Positions 8,590-17,774 are shown, counted from the first letter of the stretch. The stretch: 57,930 bases of DNA from Deltaproteobacteria bacterium (GCA_947484175.1 CANKOI010000014.1:1-57930), one strand, 5' to 3'. Translations and numbers: made by a program. Notes: generated by a model not told the origin, from the sequence alone.

Positions 8590-9906
8590 CTACCTCGCCA
8601 GCCACTCGCGCAGCCACGCCTCGCGGGCCACGATGGTCGAGTCGATCTCCGCGTGCTCCCGTTCCCAGCTCTCGAGGTCGACATGCGGGTCGGCCTCCAA
8701 TTCGGGGCGCACGGCCTCCATCCACGCCTGGTGTCGCTCGACCAGCACCTCGGGAACGTAGGCCGCATCGAGCACCGATGCGATCTCGTCGATGAACTGT
8801 TGGCGCCACGCCGGCACCTCCATGAGCAGGTCCCACACCCGCCAGTGCGCAGCCGGGCCCCGGCCGGTGATGAACGTGAACGGGTCGGCGTCGATGGTGG
8901 GGGGCAGCGCCTCGCAACCGGGGCAGTCGGGCTCCGTGAAGGCGCTGTCCAAGTCCCACGGAAGGTACACAAAACACCCCGCGCCGGAGCAGCCGAGGGG
9001 GTCGTGGTACATGTAACAATTCGCGGAACCCGCCCATACGCCGTCGGTTTGGGGCATCACGGCCTCGGCGGCGAACGTGCGGATGAGCTGAGTGACGTCC
9101 ACGATTTCCGGGATGCGGGCGGTGAACTCCTCGAGGCTCACGCTCGCAGGGGTGGCGTTCGCCAGCGCCTCCATCTCGTCCCAGTCGGAGGTGTCGGCCT
9201 GCTCCTCGTTGGACTCCAACGAGCCGTAGTGCCCGTTCCAGATGAACCAGTACAGGTTGCCACTGTCGTCGTCGAAGTGATTCTCGACAAAGCTGCCGTT
9301 GATCTGCTCGATGTTCTCGAAGAGGCCGTAGTAGCTGCCGTTCACGTGGAGGGTGGCGAAGTTCGCGCGAGGCGCCAGAACGTCGGCATCGGCGAACACC
9401 GAGGAGGCGAGGGTGTTCTTCATCCACGTGGGGTCGTAGGGCGCGGCTTCAAGGTTCAGGCTGCTCAGGCCGTGGAACTCAGCGGATGCATCGGCATAGT
9501 CGAGGTCCACCCGAAACTGCATCTTGCCGCCTACCCTCAGGCTGCACGGGTTTCCTTTGAGCCGGAAACCCACGTCGAGGGATTCGGCTCCGTAGGTGAG
9601 CGTGGCTGGGTACCACGCACGAAACTTCCCCCAGTCCGTCGCCCCGCAGTTGGCGGCGGTCTCGTCGTGCACGCGCTCCATCTTCGCCCAGTCCTCGCGG
9701 TCGAGCTCGATCTCGTAGCGCACGATGCAATCTGGATCGTAGAGATCGTCGGGCGCGGGGCAGGTGGCGGGCGCCGTGCCCGGAAGCGTTGCGGCCTCAC
9801 CGACGGTGGGCCCGCCGTCTCCCGAATCGGCGGGCAACTCGATCGAGATGGACGTGCACGCCAAGGCAGAGAGAATCACGCTGGACCCGAGCACGGGCCG
9901 GAGCAT
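8590..9906 (-). CDS. CotH kinase-family lipoprotein
   Basis: This is a predicted outer-surface lipoprotein of 438 aa belonging to the CotH protein-kinase family (spore-coat kinases in Bacillus, invasins in fungi, secreted proteins in other bacteria). The signal peptide ends in LSALAC. A short Gly/Asp linker leads to the CotH domain: the family-typical start YEIELDREDW, GFRLKGNPCS, KMQFRVDLD, a conserved L-N-L-E segment, NGSYYGLFENIEQIN, and FVYLPWDLDSAF, which carries the W-D-x-D that CotH uses for metal/ATP. Several Cys pairs suggest disulfides. I chose ATG 9906 because it starts the signal peptide and is preceded by GGGGAGG. The substrate is unknown. Only 28 bp separate it from the divergent ceramidase-like gene. 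Confidence 0.85.
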   Translation of the reverse strand: MLRPVLGSSVILSALACTSISIELPADSGDGGPTVGEAATLPGTAPATCPAPDDLYDPDCIVRYEIELDREDWAKMERVHDETAANCGATDWGKFRAWYPATLTYGAESLDVGFRLKGNPCSLRVGGKMQFRVDLDYADASAEFHGLSSLNLEAAPYDPTWMKNTLASSVFADADVLAPRANFATLHVNGSYYGLFENIEQINGSFVENHFDDDSGNLYWFIWNGHYGSLESNEEQADTSDWDEMEALANATPASVSLEEFTARIPEIVDVTQLIRTFAAEAVMPQTDGVWAGSANCYMYHDPLGCSGAGCFVYLPWDLDSAFTEPDCPGCEALPPTIDADPFTFITGRGPAAHWRVWDLLMEVPAWRQQFIDEIASVLDAAYVPEVLVERHQAWMEAVRPELEADPHVDLESWEREHAEIDSTIVAREAWLREWLAR

Positions 9907-9934
9907 ACCCTCCCCGGCGGCATTAGCTTGCCCG

Positions 9935-12550
9935 ATGCGTTCGCTCCCTCTGTCCCGCATCGGGCCCGCCCTCTGTCTCACCCTCTTGGCCTGCCCCGAG
10001 GAGCCTACGCCCAAGGCCGTCTGCGACGAGGCCGAGGAGAACGAGGGCGTGCCGACGATCGAGGTCGGCCCCCCCCAGGCGGGCGTGGCCGAAGCGTTCG
10101 TCGACCTGCCGGTGGGCACGCCGCTCTCCGGCTACACGGGGCGCTGCAAGTGTTTCGGGGGCGACGGCAAAGCCGACCGGCGCGACAGCCAGTACCGCAG
10201 TGAGTTTGCGCCTTCTGCGGGCGTACAAACAAGGATTCCCACCAAGGCCTTCTGGATCACCAACGGCGATCAGGACCTCCTCGTCCTCAAGCTCGACGTC
10301 ATCTACAGCTTCGATGGGCTCGTGGAGGAGCTCGAAGCCAGCATTGGCGAGGCGACGGGGCGCGACATGGACGGCAAGGTGGTGCTCGCCACCAACCACA
10401 GCCACTCGTCGTACGGCGACTTCAGCGATCAGGTCACGTACTACTTGGGGAGCGACCGGTTCAACGCCGAGATCGACGCCCGCCTCGTGGACAGCATGAC
10501 CGCCGTGGCGGTGGAGGCCTTCGACGGACTCCAGCCAGCAAAGATCGGCGTCGGGCGCGCCAAGGACTGGGACGGCGGCGCGGTGTACCACGACCGCCGC
10601 GACCACAACGACAGCCTCCAGTTCTTCGACGACATCCCCGCTGGCTCCTACAAAGACCCCTACCTCTCCGTGATCCGCCTCGACACCCTCGACGATCAGC
10701 CCCTCGGCATGCTGTTCGCCTTCGGCATGCACGGCACGATCCTCGGCGGCGACAACCCGATGGTGAGCATCGAGGCGCCGGGCCATGTGGAGCTAGCAGT
10801 AGAGGAGCTGTTCGACACGCCGGTGGTGGTGGCGATGCTCCAGACGGGCGGCGGCGACTCCTCGCCGGGCGGGAGCGACGACAACTTCGCCCGCCTCGAG
10901 AGTGTCGGGGAGTATGCGGCGGCGCCGATCCACGCATTGTGGTCGGCCACCGGCACCTCGGCGGATCCCATCCGGCTCGAAACGGCCTCGCGCTCGGTAC
11001 CCGAGAAGCTCGAAGACATCCACGTCACCCGGAACGGCACCGTAGACTGGTACTACCCGCCCGCCGACCTCACGTACGAGCCGGACAACGTCGTCTACAA
11101 CCCCGACGGTACCCTCGCTTCGCCCTTCGACGAGTTCAACACCGAACACGGCGCCGCCTTCTGCGGAGAAGACCCCCCGTACCTCGCAGGATTTGCCCCC
11201 GCGCAGGTGTTTCCGTACAACCAGTGCGTCGACATCAGCAAGATGATCGACCTCATCGGCGGCTTCTTCGACCTCACCGACGAGGAGCGCGCGCTGCCGT
11301 TGCCAGAGTCTACCAAGGCTGCCGTCACCGCCACCCGCTTCGGCCCCGTCCCCGTACACTCCGAAGATGGCACCGACACCGTGGAAGACGTGCTGATCGG
11401 CTTCTTCCCGGGCGAGACGACCGCCATGTACACCGAGCAGTTTCGGCGTCGCGCTGCGGCGGAGCTGGGGCTCAACCACACCATCGCTGTGGGGTACAGC
11501 CAAGACCACGAGGGCTACCTGCTGTTGCCCGAGGACTGGCTGATGGGCGGCTACGAAGCCGACATCAATCTGTGGGGGCCGCTGCAAGGCGAACACATCA
11601 TGGAAGGCATGCTGCAGATGTCGAAGGAGCACCTCCTCACCGACGCAGTAGAGAAGCAGGATGCGTGCGGGAAGTACCAGATTCCTGACTACGGGCCGCG
11701 CGCTGCGATGCCCACGGCGCGCCCCGACGCCACGGCCGAGGCCGGCACCATCCTCACCGAGAACACGGGCTATCTCTACAGCCCGTTGTGGTCGGAAGAC
11801 GAGCGCCAGGACTCGGCCGACTCGGGCGTTCCCTACGTGGTGCTCGGCATTCCCGCGGAGGTGCCGCGCGTGGCCGGGCTCGTGCAGTTCGCGTGGCAGG
11901 GCGGCGACCCGGGGGTAGACCTTCCGCTCGTCACCCTCCAGGTCAAGGACGACACCGGAACCTTCGTAAACGTGCTGACCACCGCCGGCCGGCCCGTCAC
12001 CTCCGGTCCCGACATCCTCCTCACCGTCACGCCCGACCCGCTCTACCCGGCCGATGAAGCCCAGAACTGGACGTGGTACGCCGCGTGGCAGGCGGTCGGT
12101 CACTCGGCGCCGCGCACCGGACTGCCCGAGGGCGTGTACCGCCTGCACGTGGAGGGGCACAGCTTCGACGACGACGGCGCCACCACCTGGCCGTGGGCCG
12201 CCACCCCCTACACGCTCGACTCCGACGAGTTCACCGTCGTGCCCGCCACCCTCTCCCTCGCGGCAAGCGGAACCGACCTCCAAGCGTGGCTCTACGGCGG
12301 CGAGCGCGGCTACCGCCTAGTGGGCCTAGGCGGCTACGTGCGCGGCACGAATCCGCTGGAGGAGAACGAGGTGACCGTCACGCTCGTGAGCCTCGACGGC
12401 AGCGAGACAAGCACCGTGGTGACGGGCGCCGCGGGCGGAGGTGTCACCACGCTCTCCGGCGTGCTTCCCGCCGATCTGACGGGGCTCGCCGAGGTGATCG
12501 TCACCGACGCCTGGGGCAACGAAGGAGTCCTGAACCTGGCCGCCGAGTGA
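9935..12550 (+). CDS. Neutral ceramidase-like lipoprotein
   Basis: This 871-aa lipoprotein (signal peptide ending in LLAC) resembles neutral/alkaline ceramidases, zinc amidases that release fatty acid from ceramide. Matching segments are the His-rich NHSHSSYGD loop, FGMHGT, GGGDSSPG around the expected nucleophilic Ser, and PGETT followed by GYSQDHEGYLLLPEDW and YEADINLWGP, which correspond to the conserved Glu/Tyr zinc-site region of the Pseudomonas enzyme. The last 200 residues are a beta-sandwich domain. A lipid-amide substrate is inferred. The product could act on host, prey or own sphingolipids. ATG 9935 begins the signal peptide and follows TAGCTT by 5 nt without a Shine-Dalgarno sequence. 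Its stop overlaps the GTG of the next gene. Confidence 0.82.
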   Translation: MRSLPLSRIGPALCLTLLACPEEPTPKAVCDEAEENEGVPTIEVGPPQAGVAEAFVDLPVGTPLSGYTGRCKCFGGDGKADRRDSQYRSEFAPSAGVQTRIPTKAFWITNGDQDLLVLKLDVIYSFDGLVEELEASIGEATGRDMDGKVVLATNHSHSSYGDFSDQVTYYLGSDRFNAEIDARLVDSMTAVAVEAFDGLQPAKIGVGRAKDWDGGAVYHDRRDHNDSLQFFDDIPAGSYKDPYLSVIRLDTLDDQPLGMLFAFGMHGTILGGDNPMVSIEAPGHVELAVEELFDTPVVVAMLQTGGGDSSPGGSDDNFARLESVGEYAAAPIHALWSATGTSADPIRLETASRSVPEKLEDIHVTRNGTVDWYYPPADLTYEPDNVVYNPDGTLASPFDEFNTEHGAAFCGEDPPYLAGFAPAQVFPYNQCVDISKMIDLIGGFFDLTDEERALPLPESTKAAVTATRFGPVPVHSEDGTDTVEDVLIGFFPGETTAMYTEQFRRRAAAELGLNHTIAVGYSQDHEGYLLLPEDWLMGGYEADINLWGPLQGEHIMEGMLQMSKEHLLTDAVEKQDACGKYQIPDYGPRAAMPTARPDATAEAGTILTENTGYLYSPLWSEDERQDSADSGVPYVVLGIPAEVPRVAGLVQFAWQGGDPGVDLPLVTLQVKDDTGTFVNVLTTAGRPVTSGPDILLTVTPDPLYPADEAQNWTWYAAWQAVGHSAPRTGLPEGVYRLHVEGHSFDDDGATTWPWAATPYTLDSDEFTVVPATLSLAASGTDLQAWLYGGERGYRLVGLGGYVRGTNPLEENEVTVTLVSLDGSETSTVVTGAAGGGVTTLSGVLPADLTGLAEVIVTDAWGNEGVLNLAAE

Positions 12551-13155
12551 AGCGATACATCGCCGTCGCGGGCAACATGGGGGTGGGCAAGACCTCCTTC
12601 GTGGAGTTTCTCACCCAAGAGTACGGCTTCGAGCCGGTGTACGAGCCGTACACCGACAACCCCTGGCTCGACGACTTCTACGCCGACATGGGGCGTTGGG
12701 CGTACCCCAGCCAACTCTGGTTCCTCACCAACAAGTTCCGGCTCCACCTCGACCTGAACCAGAACTCCGGCACGGTGGTGCAGGACCGCTCCATCTACGA
12801 AGACGCCGAGATCTTCGCGACCAACCTCTACCGGCAACGGCACATGGCGGAGCGGGAGTACCGCACCTACATGGACCTCTACGCGGGCATGAAGCGCACC
12901 CTGCAGCCGCCCGACCTGATGATCTACCTGCGCTGCTCGGTACGGGCGATCCGGCGCCGCATCCAGAAACGAGGCCGGCCGAGTGAGCTCGCCATCCCCA
13001 CGGTTTACCTCCAGGGCCTGAACCGCCTCTACGAAGAGTGGATGGACGGCTACGACCTCTCCCCGAAGGTGGTCTGGGACAGCGAACGCGCCGACTACCT
13101 CACCCACATCGTGGATCGATTGGAGTTCCGAAAGCTGATCGAGCCGTTTTTGTAG
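12547..13155 (+). CDS. Deoxynucleoside kinase (dNK family)
   Basis: This 202-aa enzyme of the deoxyadenosine/deoxycytidine/deoxyguanosine kinase family phosphorylates deoxynucleosides for salvage. The P-loop is GNMGVGKTS near the N-terminus. EPYTDNPWLDDFY is the substrate-binding Glu/Pro region, QDRSIYED is the DRS motif, and IQKRGRPSE is the Arg-rich LID. The length is normal for the family. It starts at GTG 12547, which overlaps the stop of the ceramidase-like gene (GTGA), so its translation is probably coupled to that gene, an unexpected partnership. Base specificity cannot be read from the sequence. Confidence 0.9.
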   Translation: MKRYIAVAGNMGVGKTSFVEFLTQEYGFEPVYEPYTDNPWLDDFYADMGRWAYPSQLWFLTNKFRLHLDLNQNSGTVVQDRSIYEDAEIFATNLYRQRHMAEREYRTYMDLYAGMKRTLQPPDLMIYLRCSVRAIRRRIQKRGRPSELAIPTVYLQGLNRLYEEWMDGYDLSPKVVWDSERADYLTHIVDRLEFRKLIEPFL

Positions 13156-13254
13156 GTCGCCGGTGCTGGCTCCCGCAGCAATCACCCGGCGGGTAGCCTT
13201 GCCCACTACCGCTTCGGCTCGGCACAGGGCAGAATGGCGCGAGGCGAGGTCTAG

Positions 13255-14643
13255 TTGGCTACTCCTTCGATCTTTTCGGGCCCGGTAGTCATCGTCGGGG
13301 GCGGCGTTGCCGGGCTCGTTACCGCGCATCTGCTCACGGAGGCCGGCGCGGACGTCGTGGTCATCGAGCAGTTCGAGCGGGTGGGTGGTCTCGCCCGCAG
13401 CTACCAGTACGACGGGTTCGTCTTCGACTGCGGTCCTCATCGGTTCCACACCGAGAACCCCAACATCAAGACCTACCTAGACCGCGTGCTGGGCGACGAC
13501 ACGACCGCGTTCCCCCGCCTGAGCGAAGTGTTCTTCGAGGGCAGCTACTACCGCTGGCCGCTCCACCCCAAGAACCTCGTGCAGCTGCCGCTCCCGCTGG
13601 CGGTGAAGTCGGCCTACGACCTCGCGGTGAACGGCCGCAAGGTGTACGGCAACGACAACTTCGAAGACTACGTGCTCAAGCAGTACGGCCCCACGCTCTA
13701 CGAGAACTTTTTCAAGGGGTACAGCATCAAGTTCTTGGGCATCCACCCCAAGCAGACGCACCCCGACTGGGCGAAGGTGGGCATCAACCGAGCGATCATC
13801 GACGACAAGCTCCAGATGCAAAACCTCACCCAGCTCGCCAAAAGCACGCTGTTGCAGTTCAACAAGGCCGAGATCAACTTCATCTACCCCAAGGGCGGCG
13901 GCCTGCAGGTGACGTGGGACCGCGTGGCCGAGAAGATCAAGGCCAAGGGCGGCCGCATCCTCACGAGCACGGGAGCGCGCCTCGCAGGCGGAAACGGGCG
14001 CATCGAGGCGGTGTACGCTGGGAGCGAGCGCATCGAGCCCAGCATGGTGATCTGGACAGCGCCCATCACCCTCGCCTGCGACCAGCTGAACATCGAGCGT
14101 CCCGACCTTCCCTACCTCAGCACGCTGTTCTACAACGTGATGGTGGAGGAGGAGGTTCAGCGGAAGTACCAGTGGTGCTACTACGGCGCCGATGACATCG
14201 TGTTCTCCCGCGTGAGCACGCCGAAATACTTCGCCGACGACACGGTCCCCAACGCGCGAGCGGCCGGCCTCTGCGTAGAGGTGACGTGCCGCGAAGGCGA
14301 CGAGCGCTGGCTGCACGCCGAGCGCCTCACCGACTGGGTGATCGACGACTTGATCAAGGTGGGGATGCTCAGCTCCCGGCGCAAAGTACACGACGTGCGT
14401 GTGGAACGGGTGGCCAACACCTACCCCATCTACCACTCGCGGTACCCCACGGAGCTGGAGCGGGCGCGGAAGGGCCTCGCCCAGTACGAGAACTTGCAGT
14501 TGGCCGGGCGAACCGGCATGTTCTGGTACAACAACATGGACCACAGCATCGAAAACGCGATGCAGCTCTCGCGCAAACTCTTGCGGGAGAGCGGGCGCGC
14601 GGAGGTGGACGAGAAGCTGCTGGCCGCGGGCAAAGCCGGCTGA
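13255..14643 (+). CDS. FAD-dependent oxidoreductase, UDP-galactopyranose mutase/protoporphyrinogen oxidase-like
   Basis: This 462-aa flavoprotein has an N-terminal Rossmann dinucleotide motif VVIVGGGVAGLVTAHLL and the second-motif ERVGGLARS. FDCGPHRFHTENP resembles the GxHxFHT segment of UDP-galactopyranose mutase-like and related amine-oxidase-family enzymes. GRTGMFWYNNMDHSIENAM is the C-terminal FAD-contact motif. It probably acts on a nucleotide sugar or polysaccharide precursor, but the substrate is not clear. The start is TTG at 13255, with GAGGCGAGG upstream. The stop overlaps the next gene (TGATG), so the two are likely co-translated. Confidence 0.8.
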   Translation: MATPSIFSGPVVIVGGGVAGLVTAHLLTEAGADVVVIEQFERVGGLARSYQYDGFVFDCGPHRFHTENPNIKTYLDRVLGDDTTAFPRLSEVFFEGSYYRWPLHPKNLVQLPLPLAVKSAYDLAVNGRKVYGNDNFEDYVLKQYGPTLYENFFKGYSIKFLGIHPKQTHPDWAKVGINRAIIDDKLQMQNLTQLAKSTLLQFNKAEINFIYPKGGGLQVTWDRVAEKIKAKGGRILTSTGARLAGGNGRIEAVYAGSERIEPSMVIWTAPITLACDQLNIERPDLPYLSTLFYNVMVEEEVQRKYQWCYYGADDIVFSRVSTPKYFADDTVPNARAAGLCVEVTCREGDERWLHAERLTDWVIDDLIKVGMLSSRRKVHDVRVERVANTYPIYHSRYPTELERARKGLAQYENLQLAGRTGMFWYNNMDHSIENAMQLSRKLLRESGRAEVDEKLLAAGKAG

Positions 14644-15404
14644 TGTCCGTTCGAACGGAGCGCGAGGGGGCCGTGGCCACCGTCGTGCTCAGCCGCCCCG
14701 AGCGCAGAAACGCCATCGACCGCGCCACGGCCGAGGCGCTGACCGCCGCGCTCCTGCAGGCCGACGCCGACCCCGAGGTGAGCGGCATCGTGCTCTGGGG
14801 CGAAGGCGGCACCTTCTGCGCCGGTGCCGACCTCCACGCCATCGCCGCAGGGGAGCCCAACCGCCTCGACTCCGAAGGAACCGCCCCGCTGGGACCGAGT
14901 CGGCTCCTGCTCAGCAAACCCGTCATCGCCGCCATCGCGGGGCACGCCGTGGCGGGCGGCTTGGAGCTCGCTTGCTGGTGCGACCTTCGCGTGGCCGAAG
15001 CCGACGCCGTCTTCGGCGTGTACTGCCGCCGCTTTGGCGTTCCCCTCATCGACGGGGGCACCGTACGCCTGCCGCGCATCATCGGCCTGGGCCGGGCGCT
15101 CGACCTCATCCTCACCGGGCGCTCCGTGGGCGCCGAAGAGGCGCTCGCCATCGGGCTGGTGAGCCGGGTGGTGCCCAAAGGCGGAGCGCGCGCCGCCGCC
15201 GAGGCCCTCGCCGCCAGCCTCAGCGCCTTCCCCCAGACGTGCCTGCGCGGCGACCGCGCCAGCGTCTATGCCGCCCTCGACCTCCCCCACGAAGCCGCCA
15301 TGCGCCGAGAGTTTGAGATCGGGCTCCAGAGCCTCGCGGCCGACGGGGCGGAGGGCGTGCGCCGCTTCGCGAAGGGTGTTGGCCGCCACGGAAGGCAGGG
15401 CTGA
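14643..15404 (+). CDS. Enoyl-CoA hydratase/isomerase family protein
   Basis: This 253-aa crotonase-fold enzyme carries the CoA-binding ERRNAID segment, the first oxyanion-hole segment GGTFCAGADLHAI, the second AIAGHAVAGGLELACWCDLRVA, and DGGTVRLPRIIGLGRALDLILTGR. The family hydrates or isomerises acyl-CoA thioesters. The conserved Glu of classical hydratases at the second active-site position is replaced in this region (RFGVPLIDGGT), so the exact reaction is uncertain. The length is normal. It is translationally coupled to the FAD oxidoreductase, which may indicate a shared pathway. Confidence 0.85.
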   Translation: MSVRTEREGAVATVVLSRPERRNAIDRATAEALTAALLQADADPEVSGIVLWGEGGTFCAGADLHAIAAGEPNRLDSEGTAPLGPSRLLLSKPVIAAIAGHAVAGGLELACWCDLRVAEADAVFGVYCRRFGVPLIDGGTVRLPRIIGLGRALDLILTGRSVGAEEALAIGLVSRVVPKGGARAAAEALAASLSAFPQTCLRGDRASVYAALDLPHEAAMRREFEIGLQSLAADGAEGVRRFAKGVGRHGRQG

Positions 15405-15418
15405 GCCGCGCGCACCCG

Positions 15419-15447
15419 TTGCCGATGTGGTCAACCATGACTAAGCT
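15419..15447 (+). promoter_or_regulatory. Probable promoter and operator of the first toxin-antitoxin pair
   Basis: TTGCCG (15419-15424) and TAAGCT (15442-15447) are separated by 17 bp and lie just before the antitoxin ATG. Between them is the inverted repeat TGGTCAACCA (15428-15437), a plausible site for antitoxin autorepression, which is the usual regulation of such pairs. The -10 lies only 9 nt from the ATG, so the leader is very short or absent. Confidence 0.45.
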
Positions 15448-15456
15448 AAGTAGACC

Positions 15457-15702
15457 ATGGCCGCACCCCCCATCCCCGTTCACGCCGCAAAGACTCACCT
15501 CTCGCGCCTCATCGACCGCGCGCTGGCCGGGGAGGACGTGGTCATCGCGCGGGGCAAGCATCCGGTCGTTCGCCTTGTTCCGGTCGAGCCGGTCGTTGTC
15601 AGTCGGCAGTTCGGCGCGATGCGCGGCCGCCTGGTGATCGACGATGCCTTCTTCGACCCGCTTCCCGAGGGGGAGCTGGCGGCGTGGGAGGGGGAGCGTT
15701 GA
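15457..15702 (+). CDS. Phd/YefM-family antitoxin of a VapBC-type pair
   Basis: This 81-aa antitoxin has the N-terminal VHAAKTHLSRLIDRALAGED pattern and the VIARGKHPVVRLVPV strand of Phd/YefM DNA-binding antitoxins. The C-terminal part (FDPLPEGELAAWEGE) would wrap the toxin. Its stop overlaps the toxin frame. In the family, the antitoxin neutralises the partner RNase and represses its own operon. Confidence 0.9.
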   Translation: MAAPPIPVHAAKTHLSRLIDRALAGEDVVIARGKHPVVRLVPVEPVVVSRQFGAMRGRLVIDDAFFDPLPEGELAAWEGER

Positions 15703-16085
15703 CCGTCCTGTTGGACACCCACGCCTTGTTGTGGTGGCTTGCCGGCGACGAGCGCCTCTCCCTCCCCGCTCGGAACCTGCTGGCCGATCGCGGCACCGAC
15801 GCTCTGGTGAGCGCAGCTTCGGCATGGGAGATTTGTACCAAGGCACGTTTAGGAAGGCTCCCCGGCGCGGCCGCGTTGGCCGCCGACGTGCGCGCCGCGG
15901 TCTTGAGCCAGGGCTTCACCCCGCTCGCCATCAGCTTCGAGCACGCCGAACGGGCGGGGAGGCTGCCGGGCGAGCATCGCGACCCCTTCGATCGCATGAT
16001 CGCGGCTCAGGCCCAGGCCCTCGATATTCCCGTCCTCTCCATCGATGCGGCCCTCGACGCGTTCGGCATCCGTCGCATCTGGTAG
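15684..16085 (+). CDS. vapC: PIN-domain toxin (VapC family)
   Basis: This 133-aa PIN-domain RNase shows the family layout: LLDTHALLWWL with the first metal-binding Asp, SAASAWEICTKARLGRL with the conserved Glu, EHRDPFDRMIAAQA with the Asp pair, and LSIDAALDAF at the end. It is the toxin partner of the gene before it. I chose GTG 15684, 18 bases into the antitoxin 3' end, because GAGGGGGAG lies eight bases upstream. TTG 15699 is the alternative and would overlap the stop as TTGA. Confidence 0.9.
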   Translation: MGGGALTVLLDTHALLWWLAGDERLSLPARNLLADRGTDALVSAASAWEICTKARLGRLPGAAALAADVRAAVLSQGFTPLAISFEHAERAGRLPGEHRDPFDRMIAAQAQALDIPVLSIDAALDAFGIRRIW

Positions 16086-16159
16086 ACGCCCCCGGCCCGC
16101 GAGCATCCCCACGCCAACGGCGCCGCGTCCTGCGTCGGCCGGCTGCCCGCTTGCCCGGC

Positions 16160-16927
16160 TCACCCCCCGCGCACCGCGGCTGCCACGATCTGCAAGAACT
16201 CCTCCGCGTTGAGCGCGGCACCCCCGACCAGCGCACCGTCGATGTCCGGCATCCGCAACAGCTCGGCGGCGTTGCTTCCCTTCACCGATCCACCGTACTG
16301 AATGCGGGTACTACGCCCAACAAACGCTGGGAAGTTTGCCTCGAGCCACCCGCGGATCGTGGCGTGCATCTCCTGCGCCTGCAACGGGCTCGCCGTACGG
16401 CCAGTGCCGATCGCCCAGACGGGTTCGTACGCCAGCGTGACCGAGGGCACCTGGTCGGCGTGGAGCTTGCCGATGGCCGCCGCGAGCTGCCGGGTGACCA
16501 CTTCGGCCTCCTGGCCGGCCTCGCGCTCCGCAAGCGTCTCCCCCACACACAAGATGGGAAGCAGGCCCGACCGGAAGCAGGCCTGAACCCGCTTCTCCAC
16601 GAGGGCGTCGGTGTCCCCAAAGAGCTGCCGCCGCTCGCTGTGGCCGACGAGGCAGTACGCCACGCCGGCTTGCCTCAGCATCTCCCCGCTGATCTCTCCC
16701 GTGAACGCCCCCTGCATCTCCGGGTGAAGGTTCTGGCCCGCCACTACGATGCCCGTGTGTTTCAGGCGCGACACGACGGCCGGGAGGCTCAGAAAGGGCG
16801 GAGCTACGCCGACGTCCACGGCGCCGTCGCGGCCGGCAAGCCCGCGCTTGAGCGCGTCGGCGAGCGCGTCGGCATCGGCCGGCCCCTTGTGCATCTTCCA
16901 GTTGCCCACGATGAACTTTCGGCGCAT
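16160..16927 (-). CDS. tpiA: Triosephosphate isomerase
   Basis: This 255-aa TIM-barrel enzyme interconverts dihydroxyacetone phosphate and glyceraldehyde 3-phosphate in glycolysis. The catalytic residues are visible: Lys in GNWKMHK, His in VGHSERR, and Glu in AYEPVWAIGTG. The phosphate-binding GGSVKGSNA and VGGAAL segments are present. ATG 16927 gives the family N-terminus MRRKFIVGNWK and has GAGG upstream. It is separated from gap-pgk and gpmI, which lie 10-19 kb away in the same window. Confidence 0.97.
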   Translation of the reverse strand: MRRKFIVGNWKMHKGPADADALADALKRGLAGRDGAVDVGVAPPFLSLPAVVSRLKHTGIVVAGQNLHPEMQGAFTGEISGEMLRQAGVAYCLVGHSERRQLFGDTDALVEKRVQACFRSGLLPILCVGETLAEREAGQEAEVVTRQLAAAIGKLHADQVPSVTLAYEPVWAIGTGRTASPLQAQEMHATIRGWLEANFPAFVGRSTRIQYGGSVKGSNAAELLRMPDIDGALVGGAALNAEEFLQIVAAAVRGG

Positions 16928-17027
16928 GTGAAACCTCACCGGCGTTCTATCCTCGCACGGTGTGCGGGCCGCCCCTCTCGCCCCCTCTCCGCCTTGGCAT
17001 CCGGGGCACTTCGCGCTACCGCGCCGC

Positions 17028-17774
17028 ATGCCCGCGCCGCCCGCACCCGTCTTCGGCTGGGAAAGCACCTCCCTTCCCTTCCACATGGCCACGCCCCTCG
17101 GCACGCCTCGGGCAGTCGGCGTGCTGTTTCCCGGCGCCGCGTACGGGCAGGAACGCCCCCTTTGCGCACTCACTCGCGACGTGCTCGTGGCCGCAGGCGT
17201 CGAGACCTTCTTGAGCGACCGCTCCTACGCCCTCGATGCCGCCGTGCGGGGCTTGGCGGGGGAGACAAGGGAGGCCTGCCTTGCGACCGACAGCGGGGCC
17301 TTCGCTCGCGCCGCCTTCGCTCGCGCCGCCGGCCTCCCCGTGCTCCTCGCCGGCAAGTCTCTGGGCACCTCGGCGATGGCCCACGCGCTCACGCAGGTGC
17401 CCGACCTCGAGTCAGGCTGGTCGATCTGGCTCACGCCTCTCTGGAAGGACACGGCCGTTTTCGAGGCCATCGCAGCCGCTGGAAGCCGCGCCTTCGTGCT
17501 CATCGGCACGGCCGACCCGCAGTGGGACGAGGAGCTGCGCGCGGCGCTCGACAAGCGGGCGCTTCGGGTGGCGAAGTCCACCCCGGTGGTACGGGTGGTG
17601 TCCGGCGCGGATCACGGCATGAGCGTGAAGGGGAACGCCGCGGCGACGGCGGCGGTGCTCACCGAGCTGAAGCCCGCGCTTGCCGCCCACGTCGCAGCGG
17701 CCTTGGGTGGCGTGGCCGCGGGATCCCCGTCGACGCCTGCACTGCTGCCGCCTGCCCTGCCGCAACCTGGGTAA
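17028..17774 (+). CDS. Alpha/beta-hydrolase fold protein
   Basis: This 248-aa protein has the alpha/beta-hydrolase order: a VGVLFPGAAYG strand and oxyanion region, the nucleophile elbow LLAGKSLGTSAMAHAL (G-K-S-L-G), IGTADPQWDEE with a candidate acid, and SGADHGMSVKG with the catalytic His. The substrate is unknown. An in-frame GTG at 16962 would lengthen it, but ATG 17028 gives the typical start. It is divergent from tpiA across 100 bp and precedes the histidine kinase in the same direction. Confidence 0.7.
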   Translation: MPAPPAPVFGWESTSLPFHMATPLGTPRAVGVLFPGAAYGQERPLCALTRDVLVAAGVETFLSDRSYALDAAVRGLAGETREACLATDSGAFARAAFARAAGLPVLLAGKSLGTSAMAHALTQVPDLESGWSIWLTPLWKDTAVFEAIAAAGSRAFVLIGTADPQWDEELRAALDKRALRVAKSTPVVRVVSGADHGMSVKGNAAATAAVLTELKPALAAHVAAALGGVAAGSPSTPALLPPALPQPG

